Source of the DNA: Lachnospiraceae bacterium
GTDB lineage: Bacteria > Bacillota > Clostridia > Lachnospirales > Lachnospiraceae
Assembly: GCA_016281605.1 (NCBI GenBank)
Contig: JAEEJA010000027.1
Location: forward strand, 151,123 to 215,122
Length of the DNA stretch: 64,000 bases
Reading direction: 5' to 3'
The position numbers and the translations under genes are program-made. Every line of letters begins with the position of its first letter. Within the stretch, counting starts at the first letter, position 1. Below, piece after piece: positions 44,620 to 54,063 of this stretch. Under the pieces are notes generated by a model. That model searched no databases, had not been told where the DNA came from, and was given only the letters and a program-made list of their open reading frames with translations.

Positions 44620-45954
44620 TTACTTGATTTCTTTATGCTTTTGCACTTTACTCTTTTGCTTTTCAATAAGTTCGTTTTTTAATGTTTCAATGGTCTGCAG
44701 AACCATTTCTTTATTATCCTTTTGAAGCTTCTTAAGATCATTATACTTGCTGTAATCAACTAAAAATCCTGCTTCATCGGATATCTCTACTCCATCTATG
44801 TGCACAGCCACTTCAGAAGCCGCCTTTTCAGCAAATACCATAGATTCAAGAAGAGAATTACTAGCCAAACGGTTTTCGCCATGTACTCCGTTACATGCGG
44901 TTTCGCCAACAGCATAAAGCCTATCCATGGAGGTTTTACCTGAGTACCCAACCTTTATGCCTCCCATGAAGTAATGCTGCGCCGGTACTATAGGCACCGG
45001 TTCCTTAAGGCAATCGTAGCCTTCCTCTAAACACTTTCTGTATATATTAGGAAAATGTGTCCTTATCTTTTTTTCCGGTATCTTCTCAAACGAAATCCAC
45101 TCATAAGGTGTCTTATCCTTCTCCATTTCCTGCCATATAGCATTTGCAACTACATCTCGCGGCAAAAGTTCATTAACAAATCTCTCATGATTCTTATTCA
45201 GAAGAATTGCACCCTCACCTCTTACAGACTCAGATATAAGAAATCTTCTTCCGGGCTTTTCTGAGTAAAGAGTTGTAGGATGGATCTGCACGCACCCCAT
45301 ATCTCTAAGCTCTATACCGTGATTCATGGCAATAGCTATGGCATCAGCCGATATATGCCTAAAATTAGTTGTGTTTCTGTATATACCTCCTACGCCACCA
45401 CATGCAAGAATAGTATACTTGGCCTGTATAATGGATACGGAACCATCGGAATTTTCTACAACAATACCTTCACACTGATTATCATCACTTACAATCAGAT
45501 CTATCATAGTTGTATACTCAAGGATGCTTATGTTTTCTCTTTCTCTTACTCTCTTAAGAAGCTTACTCGTTATTTCTTTACCGGTCTGATCTTCATGAAA
45601 TAGTATCCTCGGTCTTCCGTGAGCACCTTCCTTTGTAAACGCCAAATGACCATGATGATACTCAAAATCAACTCCGTATTCCATCAATTGATTTATAATA
45701 CTCTGTGATGATCTTATCATAATATCCACAGATTTCTTATCATTTACATAATGCCCCGCCTTCATGGTATCCTCAAAGTACCCGGAATAATCCTCTTCAT
45801 CTCTGAGCATACATATACCACCCTGAGCAAGATATGAATCACTTTGTTCTGCTTCCTTTTTTGTTATCATCAATACATGTTTTCTCGAAGGCAGGTGTAA
45901 TGCCGCAAATAATCCGGCCGCTCCTGTTCCTACAATCAATATATCTGTTTTCAT
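44620..45954 (-). CDS. nadB: L-aspartate oxidase
   Basis: A 444-residue flavoprotein: FAD site ILIVGTGAAGLFAALHL, YLAQGGICMLRDEED, HGEHRPRILFHEDQ-like region (GAHGRPRILFHEDQTG) and GENRLASNSLLESMVF. It oxidises aspartate to iminoaspartate for NAD synthesis; under anaerobic conditions fumarate would serve as electron acceptor. It is shorter than E. coli NadB (about 540 residues), with a reduced C-terminal helical domain. The start overlaps the stop of the GH2 gene by 4 bp. Confidence 0.96.
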   Translation of the reverse strand: MKTDILIVGTGAAGLFAALHLPSRKHVLMITKKEAEQSDSYLAQGGICMLRDEEDYSGYFEDTMKAGHYVNDKKSVDIMIRSSQSIINQLMEYGVDFEYHHGHLAFTKEGAHGRPRILFHEDQTGKEITSKLLKRVRERENISILEYTTMIDLIVSDDNQCEGIVVENSDGSVSIIQAKYTILACGGVGGIYRNTTNFRHISADAIAIAMNHGIELRDMGCVQIHPTTLYSEKPGRRFLISESVRGEGAILLNKNHERFVNELLPRDVVANAIWQEMEKDKTPYEWISFEKIPEKKIRTHFPNIYRKCLEEGYDCLKEPVPIVPAQHYFMGGIKVGYSGKTSMDRLYAVGETACNGVHGENRLASNSLLESMVFAEKAASEVAVHIDGVEISDEAGFLVDYSKYNDLKKLQKDNKEMVLQTIETLKNELIEKQKSKVQKHKEIK

Positions 45955-48356
45955 GTAAAAAATCCTCTCCTTTCAGGTGCCCTTAGCTGTTTAGATTTTT
46001 TCTTAACTTCTTCAACAACCAACAAAGGTTCCTTTCTCATAAGCGGTATAACTATTGTTCCTACACCTAAATCCTTAGAGCTCACTGTAAGTATAAGTTC
46101 CTTTTCCCCTTGCAGAGCACGTACTATCGCTTGTCCTTTACCATTAAAAAGCTTAAATATATTGTTATCCGAAGTATCATTATATACTGGATCTCCATTG
46201 TTTAGCAATAGTATTTCTCCACCTTTACAATCAACTTTAACTTCTATGTCAGCATCTACAACCTCATTACCTCTCGAATCAATTGCAACAATTTTTACAG
46301 GGATTGTATCCGCCCCATCATTATACATCTTAGTGCGATAGGGAACAACCTTTAATCTGACAGCTCTTCCGGTTGTAATCTTGACATCATGAGCTATCCT
46401 GACTCCTGAATTGTATCCAATAAGCTCAATATAACCGGGTTCGTAAGGAACTTCCCATACTACTTGCTTAAAAAGATTTACTTTCTTTCTTCCCATAGAT
46501 TTTTTATTAACGATTAACTCAGCCTCTTCACAATTAGTCATGGACATAACACGTATAATCTCTCCTTCTCTTCCCTTATGATTCCAATGAGGAAGTACGT
46601 GAACAAAAGGCTTAGAGTTAAAAAGTGCCTTAATATAAAAGTAACCATCCTTAGGGAAACCGCAACTATCCATAAGACCTGTTACATTGAAGACTTCCGG
46701 CCAATCACAAGGCATGTTGCCACCCATATAGTCAAAGCCTGACCACATACATGCACCTATAATATAATCATGAGTAAATACCTGTTTCCACGTATCTCTC
46801 AATGATTGACCTATAACACCGAAATCCTCATCATAATTAGAGAATTTGATTTTTTCTTTGTCAGTATTATATTCACCCCTTACTGCATAGGCAGATGTTG
46901 TAGCCATAGCAATTATAGGCTTATCAGGAAATAGTTTATGATATTCATCATACTTATCATGATTGAAATTAATTCCACATATATCCAGCTCATTATCTAC
47001 GCTTACATCATCTAAAAATCCATCAGAAAGCCCTGCGGTTATTAATTTATCCTGATCCAGACGAAATATCTCATTACACATATGTCTTGCTATTCTTTCA
47101 CCCTCTTCCTTGTTCTGCAGATATTCATCATCACATAGAGAATACATAATAACAGAAGGGTGATTTCTGTCTCTCATCACCATGGTTCTTAAGGATCTTA
47201 AGTTGTTTTCAGATGTATCAAGATGAGAGTTTTCATCTATTAGAAGAATACCTATCTTATCGCAATAAGAAACCAATTCATCCGAAGCCATACCCTTCTT
47301 ACATCTGTAAGCATTACTTCCCATATTCTTTAATCTGTGCAGCTTATATTCGAGTATACCATCCGGAAGAGCCGCTCCAAGACCTGAAAAAGTATGAGAA
47401 TTAACTGTTCCAAACAGCTTTATTGGTCTTTTATTAAGTAAAAAGCCTTTTTCAGGGTCAATCTCTATAGTTCTGAAACCACAAACTGTCTTATCTTGAT
47501 CTATTATTTCATCTTTTAAGTAAATCTGAGTCAAGACATTATAGGTATTGGGCTCATCTATATCCCATATTTTTGGATCTTCTATGGTGAACTCCGTTTC
47601 AACCTGACACTCTTCACCGGCTTCACTTAAAACACCTTCATTGTTGATATCAATCTGCAGTTCTCTATCCGCATCAACCAGAGTAGTTACTATCCTAAGC
47701 TTCTCATTTTTAGAAGTCATATTTATAACATTTACAAAAAGATTTACCTTCCAGACATTAGATGACACTTCCTTCATCCTTATGTTTATACCATACTTAG
47801 GAATATGAATATAATTCATAACCTTCATGGTAACATGTCTATATATACCGGCTCCTTCATAGGCAGCATCTTCATACTCGGATGCATCAACATAAACAGC
47901 CAATACATTTTCCTCATCTCCGAACTTTGCTCTATCGGTAATATCAATTTCAAAAGGTGTATAGCCCGAATAACTTCTGTGCATAACAGCGCCGTTAAAA
48001 TATACCTTAGCATGAGTTAGTATTCCGCCAAAATCAATTGTTATATTGCAATCCTTATACTCTTCAGGCAAATTGAATACCTTTCTGTACCATGCTTTTC
48101 CTCTTTTTTTATAACCAAAGGTCTTAATAGCATCACTTTCAAAAGGCATATGAGCCTGCCAATCATGAGGAATAACTACATGTTCCCAATCACTATCATC
48201 GTAGTTAATATCCGGAACACCCGGTGTCAAACCGGATCTCACCTTCTTTTTAATCCCTTCATAGGTTAAATCCAAATCATCTTCGGTTACACTTACATCA
48301 CCAAGATGAAATGTCCAACCCGTGTCCATAGATAATACTTTTCTTCCGTTAATCAA
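45951..48356 (-). CDS. GH2-family protein (beta-galactosidase-like), catalytic residues apparently altered
   Basis: About 801 residues with the GH2 layout: N-terminal sugar-binding sandwich (AWYRKVFNLPEEY), Ig-like domain, TIM barrel (about 290-590) and C-terminal Ig-like domains. The acid/base site, usually NHPSV..WS..NEE, reads NHPSVIMYSLCDDEYLQ (NE replaced by DD). The nucleophile site, usually P..GSE.AS..., reads KPIIAMATTSAYAVRGEY, with Ala where Glu is expected, and FDYRGE reads FDYMGG. It may be inactive, a binding protein, or unusual. The track starts at a TTG (48395) without a ribosome site; AGGAGG precedes the in-frame TTG at 48356 by 12 nt, so I prefer that. It overlaps nadB by 4 bp. 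Confidence 0.85.
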   Translation of the reverse strand: MINGRKVLSMDTGWTFHLGDVSVTEDDLDLTYEGIKKKVRSGLTPGVPDINYDDSDWEHVVIPHDWQAHMPFESDAIKTFGYKKRGKAWYRKVFNLPEEYKDCNITIDFGGILTHAKVYFNGAVMHRSYSGYTPFEIDITDRAKFGDEENVLAVYVDASEYEDAAYEGAGIYRHVTMKVMNYIHIPKYGINIRMKEVSSNVWKVNLFVNVINMTSKNEKLRIVTTLVDADRELQIDINNEGVLSEAGEECQVETEFTIEDPKIWDIDEPNTYNVLTQIYLKDEIIDQDKTVCGFRTIEIDPEKGFLLNKRPIKLFGTVNSHTFSGLGAALPDGILEYKLHRLKNMGSNAYRCKKGMASDELVSYCDKIGILLIDENSHLDTSENNLRSLRTMVMRDRNHPSVIMYSLCDDEYLQNKEEGERIARHMCNEIFRLDQDKLITAGLSDGFLDDVSVDNELDICGINFNHDKYDEYHKLFPDKPIIAMATTSAYAVRGEYNTDKEKIKFSNYDEDFGVIGQSLRDTWKQVFTHDYIIGACMWSGFDYMGGNMPCDWPEVFNVTGLMDSCGFPKDGYFYIKALFNSKPFVHVLPHWNHKGREGEIIRVMSMTNCEEAELIVNKKSMGRKKVNLFKQVVWEVPYEPGYIELIGYNSGVRIAHDVKITTGRAVRLKVVPYRTKMYNDGADTIPVKIVAIDSRGNEVVDADIEVKVDCKGGEILLLNNGDPVYNDTSDNNIFKLFNGKGQAIVRALQGEKELILTVSSKDLGVGTIVIPLMRKEPLLVVEEVKKKSKQLRAPERRGFFT

Positions 48357-48440
48357 ATTAAATCTATACCTCCTAATTCCTATCCCTAAGTCCAAAAAAC
48401 AGTTATGTTTATTTTACAATATTTGCAGTTTAATGTAAAG

Positions 48441-48533
48441 AAAAAGGGTGCTTATCCGCACCCCTAAGTATGATATAAAACAAACAAAAATTATGTGAAT
48501 TTATCATACTACACAAAATGCAAACAAGCACCC
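48441..48533 (-). terminator. Terminator with possible antiterminator between GH94 and GH2 genes
   Basis: On the minus strand a local hairpin GGGTGC-GGATAA-GCACCC (48446-48463) followed by TTTTTC is a good terminator. Upstream, GGGTGCTT (48526-48533) could instead pair with AAGCACCC (48446-48453), enclosing a 9-bp stem AGTATGATA/TATCATACT (48467-48475 with 48502-48510). The two pairings exclude each other, as in an attenuator. Confidence 0.6.
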
Positions 48534-48564
48534 AAATATTCATAATAATTTTTATTAATTTGTA

Positions 48565-50967
48565 TTAAAGAACAACCTTTACTTCTGTAACATCGGTAAG
48601 CTTATCCTCAGGAACATAATTATCATCAAGTTGCTCTCCGTTTACATAGAACTCTGAGAAACCGCTCTCCTTACCATTCGGATTAGAAACACTTATAACA
48701 AGCTTCTTACCTCTGAATGATTTTTCCATAGTAAACTCTTTCCAATCAGAAGGAATAGAAGGAGCAATACGAATTCCGTGAAGGTCCGGTCTAATACCGC
48801 ATATACCCTCAACACAACCTACCATACATGTAGAAGCTGTACCTGTAAGCCAATGTACATGAGAACGTCCATGGAAAGGACTTTCATTACCCTCTGTATA
48901 CTGACCGTGTACATAAGGCTCTAACTTACGTATTTCAGCCTTATCATTCTGTGAAGATGGTGAACTCTCTTCGAAGTACATAAAAGCTTTATTACCATGT
49001 CCCATAAGAGCTTCAGCAAGTATTATCCATCCCTGTGTCTGAGAGAAGATACCACCATTTTCCTTAGTTGATGGTGGGAAAAGACCTGCAAGAGCTCCAT
49101 CAAAGTAATGATCCACATAAGAAGGTGCCATAACACGAGCTCCATAAGCTGTATTAAGTTCTCTCTCAACAGACTCTAAAGCCTTTTCAGCCTGTTCCTT
49201 TGTTGCAAGTCCTGAAATTACTGCCCATGACTGAGGATTGAGCCACATACTTGCTTCAGGATCCTTCTTAGAACCGATAAGCTCTCCTGTATCCTTGAAA
49301 CCACGATTGTATCTGTCATCCTCCCACCAGAGGTCATTAATCTTATCGCCAACCTCCTTTTGTGTCTTGTCAAGATATGCAATATAATCAGCATCATTCT
49401 TTTCCTGTGCAAATATACGCATGATATTAAATGCATAGTATAGCTGCATAGCTACGAATGAAGACTCTCCATCCTTACCAAGTCTTAAGCAATCGTTCCA
49501 GTCAGCATGTAAGCCTGCAGGAAGACCATGTGGTCCTAAGTGATTCATAGAGAAATCTATAGCTCTTTTAAGATGTTCATAAACAGAGGCCTTTTCTTCA
49601 ATATTTGACCATGTTATCTCTTCATCCATAAATGCAAGGTTTCCTGTTTCGGAAACATACTTAAATACAGTTGGGAAAAGCCAGAGAGCATCGTCTGCTC
49701 TGTAAGCAGGATGTCCTGTCTCCTTTACATAATCCGGATCATCCGGTGTTCCCTCATGTCCTGCTCTTTCATCATGATCAAAACGAACCAGAGGAAGTCC
49801 TCCACCATTATCAACCTGTGCTGAAAGCATAAAACGAATCTTATCAAGTGCTGCTTCAGGATCTGTATGGATAACACCCTGAATATCCTGAACAGTATCT
49901 CTATATCCATAACCGTTTCTCTCACCGCAATAAACGAAGGAAGCTGCTCTTGACCATGTAAATGTAAGGAAACACTGATATGCGTTCCATGTATTTACCA
50001 TAGCATTAAAAGCTTCACTTGGTGTATTAATCTTGAAATTCTCTAATTTAGCATGCCAATGAGACTTAAGCTCTTCAATTTCCTTATCACATACAGATAC
50101 ATCTTCATAAGAAGCGATTATCTTATCTGCTTCTGATTCTTTATATCTTCCAAGAAGGAAAACTACTGTCTTTGTCTCGCCCGGCTCAAGCTCTAAAGCT
50201 GTATGAAGACCTCCGCAACTGTTCTCATTATAATTGCAAACACCGTCACACTCGCCTCTTTCAACAGCAACAGGATTACCATAATCATGATACATACCTA
50301 TAAAAGCTTCCTTATCACCATTATAAGATGTAACACTCTGTCCTGCCATACCGAAGAAACGCTCTTTTCCGTTGCTTCCATCCTCGCCCTTGTACCAGTT
50401 AGGATTAATCTGCTGATAAATCTTATTGGTTCTAAAGGATGTAACTGTAGTACAAAGTGTGTACTGAAGATTAACCTGATCCTGATTATAATTATCATCG
50501 TTGGATAACTCAGCATATCCGAATACAGATATCTTACGTTTCTTATCAGAAAGATTTGTAACCTTTTCACACCAAACTTCATAAACCTTGTTAAGAGGTA
50601 CGTAATACATAGCTTCCGACTTAATATCAGAGTACTCTGCAAACATCTTTGTATATGCAGTACCATGTCTAACCTCTGATTTATACTGATCTAAAGGCTT
50701 TCCTACAGGTTGCCATGAAGCAGACCAATAATCACCTGTTTCATCATCTCTGAGATAGATATAACGTCCCGGTGTATCATCACTGTTAAAATGATATCTT
50801 AATATACGTCCGTTTGCTCCACTTTTTACAAAGCTGTAACCCCCCGCATTATTTGAAATGATTGCACCATACTCAGGTGAACCAAGATAATTACACCATG
50901 GTGCCGGAGTATCCGGTCTGGTTATAACATACTCCCTATTCTGCTCATCAAAGTAACCAAAATTCAT
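48565..50967 (-). CDS. GH94 glycoside phosphorylase, probably cellobiose phosphorylase
   Basis: An 800-residue enzyme. The N-terminus MNFGYFDEQNREYVITRPDTPAPWCNYLG is typical of cellobiose phosphorylases. The catalytic-acid motif HADWNDCLRLG and the phosphate-site region HWLTGTASTCMVGCVEGI...RPDLHGI are present, and the length is right. It would split cellobiose with phosphate into glucose 1-phosphate and glucose, saving ATP. Other GH94 specificities (cellodextrin, cellobionate, laminaribiose) cannot be excluded. The start follows AGGAGG. An extended -10 promoter and a direct repeat lie upstream. Confidence 0.88.
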   Translation of the reverse strand: MNFGYFDEQNREYVITRPDTPAPWCNYLGSPEYGAIISNNAGGYSFVKSGANGRILRYHFNSDDTPGRYIYLRDDETGDYWSASWQPVGKPLDQYKSEVRHGTAYTKMFAEYSDIKSEAMYYVPLNKVYEVWCEKVTNLSDKKRKISVFGYAELSNDDNYNQDQVNLQYTLCTTVTSFRTNKIYQQINPNWYKGEDGSNGKERFFGMAGQSVTSYNGDKEAFIGMYHDYGNPVAVERGECDGVCNYNENSCGGLHTALELEPGETKTVVFLLGRYKESEADKIIASYEDVSVCDKEIEELKSHWHAKLENFKINTPSEAFNAMVNTWNAYQCFLTFTWSRAASFVYCGERNGYGYRDTVQDIQGVIHTDPEAALDKIRFMLSAQVDNGGGLPLVRFDHDERAGHEGTPDDPDYVKETGHPAYRADDALWLFPTVFKYVSETGNLAFMDEEITWSNIEEKASVYEHLKRAIDFSMNHLGPHGLPAGLHADWNDCLRLGKDGESSFVAMQLYYAFNIMRIFAQEKNDADYIAYLDKTQKEVGDKINDLWWEDDRYNRGFKDTGELIGSKKDPEASMWLNPQSWAVISGLATKEQAEKALESVERELNTAYGARVMAPSYVDHYFDGALAGLFPPSTKENGGIFSQTQGWIILAEALMGHGNKAFMYFEESSPSSQNDKAEIRKLEPYVHGQYTEGNESPFHGRSHVHWLTGTASTCMVGCVEGICGIRPDLHGIRIAPSIPSDWKEFTMEKSFRGKKLVISVSNPNGKESGFSEFYVNGEQLDDNYVPEDKLTDVTEVKVVL

Positions 50968-51011
50968 CTTATTAACCTCCTAAGTTTTATTCTTGGATAA
51001 ATGTACAAATG

Positions 51012-51020
51012 ATTATATCA
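51012..51020 (-). promoter_or_regulatory. Extended -10 promoter of the GH94 gene
   Basis: TGATATAAT on the minus strand: perfect TATAAT (51012-51017) preceded by TGN. No good -35 is present, which suggests that an activator is needed. Confidence 0.55.
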
Positions 51021-51047
51021 TGTAAGCAAATTAACGTCTAGAAATAT

Positions 51048-51076
51048 ATTTTGATATAATAACACAATTTTGATAT
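51048..51076. promoter_or_regulatory. Direct repeat ATTTTGATAT, candidate activator site for the GH94 gene
   Basis: Two exact copies (51048-51057 and 51067-51076) spaced 19 bp start to start, about two helical turns, lying just upstream of the expected -35 position. This is a layout used by AraC-type activators; no regulator gene is adjacent. Confidence 0.35.
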
Positions 51077-51101
51077 TATTAAATTCAAATTATATTCCCA
51101 T

Positions 51102-51134
51102 AAAAAGGCTAAACACCATAAAATAAAGCTTTTT
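51102..51134 (-). terminator. Weak terminator after galT
   Basis: Minus-strand AAAAAGCT pairs with AGCCTTTTT with one bulge across a loop of about 16 nt; the U-tract is part of the stem. Confidence 0.35.
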
Positions 51135-51139
51135 CAATC

Positions 51140-52651
51140 TTAAACGCTTTCGATAAATCTTAAGAATGCTTCTCTTCCTTCATTTGTATCCTTATAGACA
51201 CCTGCACACGAAAGAACTTTCATAAAGACAATACCAACCTCATCCTGAACTATTTGAGTTACATTTTCTTCATTGATATCTGCATACTTTTTTCTTATCA
51301 TGTCAACCCAATCAGCATGCTTTTCTAAATCCTTATCCATTCTTACATCTTGATTTGATACAAGCGCCTTCTCAACCTTCTTAAATTCTTCTTTAAGACG
51401 GGCAGGCAGAACCGCAAGTCCCATAACCTCGATTAGTCCGATATTTTCTTTTTTGATATGATGAAGTTCTTGATGTGGATGGTAAACTCCCAGCGGATGC
51501 TCTTTTGTAGTTATATTGTTCCTCAACACCAGGTCAAGCTCATATTCAGAATCTCTCATACGCGCAATAGGAGTGATGGTGTTATGGGCTACTCCTTCGG
51601 TCTTTGCGTAGATAAATGCTTCTTCATCGGTATAACCTCTCCATTTATCCAATATACGTGTAGCCAAAGAAACCATAGATTCAGCATTCTTTGATTTTAA
51701 TCTAATAACAGACATAGGCCACTTAACAATACCTGCCTTTATATCATCAAAGCCCTCAAATACTATCTCTTTATCAATCGGAGCCCTGGCCATAGCAAAC
51801 TCATAATTACCACCCTGGAAATGCTCGTGAGCAAGGATAGAGCCGCCTACTATGGGAAGATCAGCATTAGAACCCACGAAGTAATGAGGGAAACTCTTTA
51901 CAATTGATAAGAGTTTTCTAAATACAGCCTCATCAATCTTCATAGGAACATGCTTAGTATTAAAGACTATACAATGCTCATTATAGTAAACATAAGGAGA
52001 GTACTGAAATCCCCATTCAGAATTATCGACATTTATCCTTATTACTCTGTGATTTCCCCGTGCAGGATGATTAAGTCTGCCCTTGTAACCTTCATTTTCA
52101 AGGCAAAGCTGACATCTGGGATAGACAAAACCTGTTTGAATTCCGGCTAAAGCAATTGCTTTCGGATCTTTTTCAGGTTTAGAAAGATTAATGGTAATAT
52201 CAAGTTCACCATAATCTGTTTGAGCCTTCCACTTAACATCCTTTTTTATCCTGTCACGCCTAATATAATTATTATTACATGAAAGCTTATAAAAGTAATC
52301 TGTTGCTTTAACAGGTGATTCTTTATATAATTCATTAAATGTATTGTTAACAACAGAAGGGGCCGGAGTAAGACAAGCCATAAGAGAACTATCAAATATA
52401 TCTTTATATGTTATACTATCCTCTATAAGCGATTGAGAACATGCATATCTAAGTATATCCTCTAATATTTCATGTAATTGTCTATTGATTTCTATGCGAC
52501 TACCGTCCCACTGTTCATATATTCCTTCATATGAGTCAAGCAAAAGAAGGTCTAAGATGTTATTAATAACATAATTTACATCAGTTTTTTCTATCAGTTC
52601 TTTATCTAAACCATATGAAATTAGTTCATCTATTAATTCATTTATTTTCAT
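51140..52651 (-). CDS. galT: UDP-glucose--hexose-1-phosphate uridylyltransferase (type 2 GalT)
   Basis: A 503-residue enzyme of the Firmicutes-type GalT family. The active-site motif GGSILAHEHFQGG and the N-terminal helical region are typical, and the length matches. It exchanges UMP between UDP-glucose and galactose 1-phosphate in the Leloir pathway. galK and galE are not adjacent. It lies 34 bp after dut and upstream of the GH94 gene, which has its own promoter. Confidence 0.95.
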   Translation of the reverse strand: MKINELIDELISYGLDKELIEKTDVNYVINNILDLLLLDSYEGIYEQWDGSRIEINRQLHEILEDILRYACSQSLIEDSITYKDIFDSSLMACLTPAPSVVNNTFNELYKESPVKATDYFYKLSCNNNYIRRDRIKKDVKWKAQTDYGELDITINLSKPEKDPKAIALAGIQTGFVYPRCQLCLENEGYKGRLNHPARGNHRVIRINVDNSEWGFQYSPYVYYNEHCIVFNTKHVPMKIDEAVFRKLLSIVKSFPHYFVGSNADLPIVGGSILAHEHFQGGNYEFAMARAPIDKEIVFEGFDDIKAGIVKWPMSVIRLKSKNAESMVSLATRILDKWRGYTDEEAFIYAKTEGVAHNTITPIARMRDSEYELDLVLRNNITTKEHPLGVYHPHQELHHIKKENIGLIEVMGLAVLPARLKEEFKKVEKALVSNQDVRMDKDLEKHADWVDMIRKKYADINEENVTQIVQDEVGIVFMKVLSCAGVYKDTNEGREAFLRFIESV

Positions 52652-52685
52652 TTTAATTTACATCCTTTTTAACTTTAAATAATTA

Positions 52686-53120
52686 TTATGAAACTCCCGT
52701 ACTTCCAAAACCTCCTCTGTCAGGTCCCGTTAGCTTATCTACTTCTTCGAATTCTATAGGAGGCTGATTTTTAAATATTCGAAATTGGCAAATCCTGTCA
52801 TTAACACTTATATGAGTGTCGCGTATGGCATAAACCGGCATTTTCCACTCATCATTATCACCACAGTATGTAGAATCAATTATTCCACAGTGATTTGTCT
52901 GTATAATACCGAAATTTTTAAAAGTAGAGCTTCTCGGAACTATATGTGCTTCATATCCTGCAGGAAGCTTCATGGCAACACCTAATGAAATAAGACAAAA
53001 CTCACCTGCCTTTAAATCATAATCCGAAGCAGCACGCAGATCAATCCAATCACTTTTTCCATCTATATACTCCAATTTTTCTATCTTATCGGTAAAATAC
53101 TTGATAATTATCTTTTCCAT
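52686..53120 (-). CDS. dut: dUTP diphosphatase (dUTPase)
   Basis: A 144-residue trimeric-type dUTPase. Motif 1 ASDYDLKAGE, motif 2 VPRSST, motif 3 GIIDSTYCGDNDEW (variant of GxIDxxYxG), motif 4 RICQFRI and motif 5 GGFGSTG are all present. It removes dUTP. The start overlaps the stop of the lipid kinase gene by one base (TAATG). Confidence 0.93.
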   Translation of the reverse strand: MEKIIIKYFTDKIEKLEYIDGKSDWIDLRAASDYDLKAGEFCLISLGVAMKLPAGYEAHIVPRSSTFKNFGIIQTNHCGIIDSTYCGDNDEWKMPVYAIRDTHISVNDRICQFRIFKNQPPIEFEEVDKLTGPDRGGFGSTGVS

Positions 53121-54037
53121 TATTGATCCCCTTTTATAGAAAGAGTTTCCAAAGGAACTGCAATATTTATCGCTCTCCTTAGATTCTTAATTCTGATTTC
53201 CTTATATTCGCCACCATTTTCTCCATCCAATGTCCAAAGAATATCATTCTCGCATGTCATCTTCACATCTGATGATTGGAATCTCACTATATATTCCGAA
53301 TGAAGATTTCTGGTAACAAGTGCATTAATTACACTTTGAGCCTCTATCACATTTTTGATTTTTTTGACGAGAAGCACTTCAAAGACACCATCATCCATCT
53401 TTATATTCTTCTTACTATATGCATCAAATCCAGCAACATACTCTGAATTACTTATAAGACCAAGTATAAAATCATCTTCTATATTCTTATCTTCACTCTC
53501 GATTTTTATATGATTTGGTGTATACTCATTAAATCTCTTAATTGCTTCAAAGATATAAGCCATCTTACCCCATGTATTCTTTAAGTCTTGTGGTGTAGTA
53601 AATGAAACATCTGTAAAAAGTCCAAATCCTGCAACATATGAAAAAACATTATTGTTAAATTCACATAAATCACAATTAAAATAGTTTTCCTCAGTTATCA
53701 TCATAGCAGCTTCTTTTAACTTCATAGGAATCCTTAAGCTATTAGCAAAATCATTTACTGTTCCTGTAGGTATATAGCCACAATTTGGTTTAGTATCAAT
53801 CATCATAAGAGCATTTGCCATCTCATTCATAGTGCCATCACCACCGCTTGTAACTATGACATCATACTCATTAGCATAAGTCTTAATAAATTCTATCACG
53901 TCTCCCTTTTTTTGAGTAGGCATAACAGTAACTATAAACCCTGCATAACTAAAGGTTTCAACTATAGTTGATAAATCTTTTCTTACCATTTCTTTTCCGG
54001 CTATAGGATTAAAAATAAATAATAATTTCTTTACCAT
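53120..54037 (-). CDS. Diacylglycerol kinase-like lipid kinase (YegS/DagK family)
   Basis: A 305-residue protein: FIFNPIAGKEMVRKDL, VTSGGDGTMNEMANALM (the GGDGT nucleotide motif), GYIPTGTVNDFANSL and GGEYKEIRIKN. It probably phosphorylates diacylglycerol or a related lipid for phospholipid recycling. It lies between queA and dut with tight spacing. Confidence 0.94.
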   Translation of the reverse strand: MVKKLLFIFNPIAGKEMVRKDLSTIVETFSYAGFIVTVMPTQKKGDVIEFIKTYANEYDVIVTSGGDGTMNEMANALMMIDTKPNCGYIPTGTVNDFANSLRIPMKLKEAAMMITEENYFNCDLCEFNNNVFSYVAGFGLFTDVSFTTPQDLKNTWGKMAYIFEAIKRFNEYTPNHIKIESEDKNIEDDFILGLISNSEYVAGFDAYSKKNIKMDDGVFEVLLVKKIKNVIEAQSVINALVTRNLHSEYIVRFQSSDVKMTCENDILWTLDGENGGEYKEIRIKNLRRAINIAVPLETLSIKGDQ

Positions 54038-54063
54038 TTGAGCACCTCCTATTAAAAAAATAA

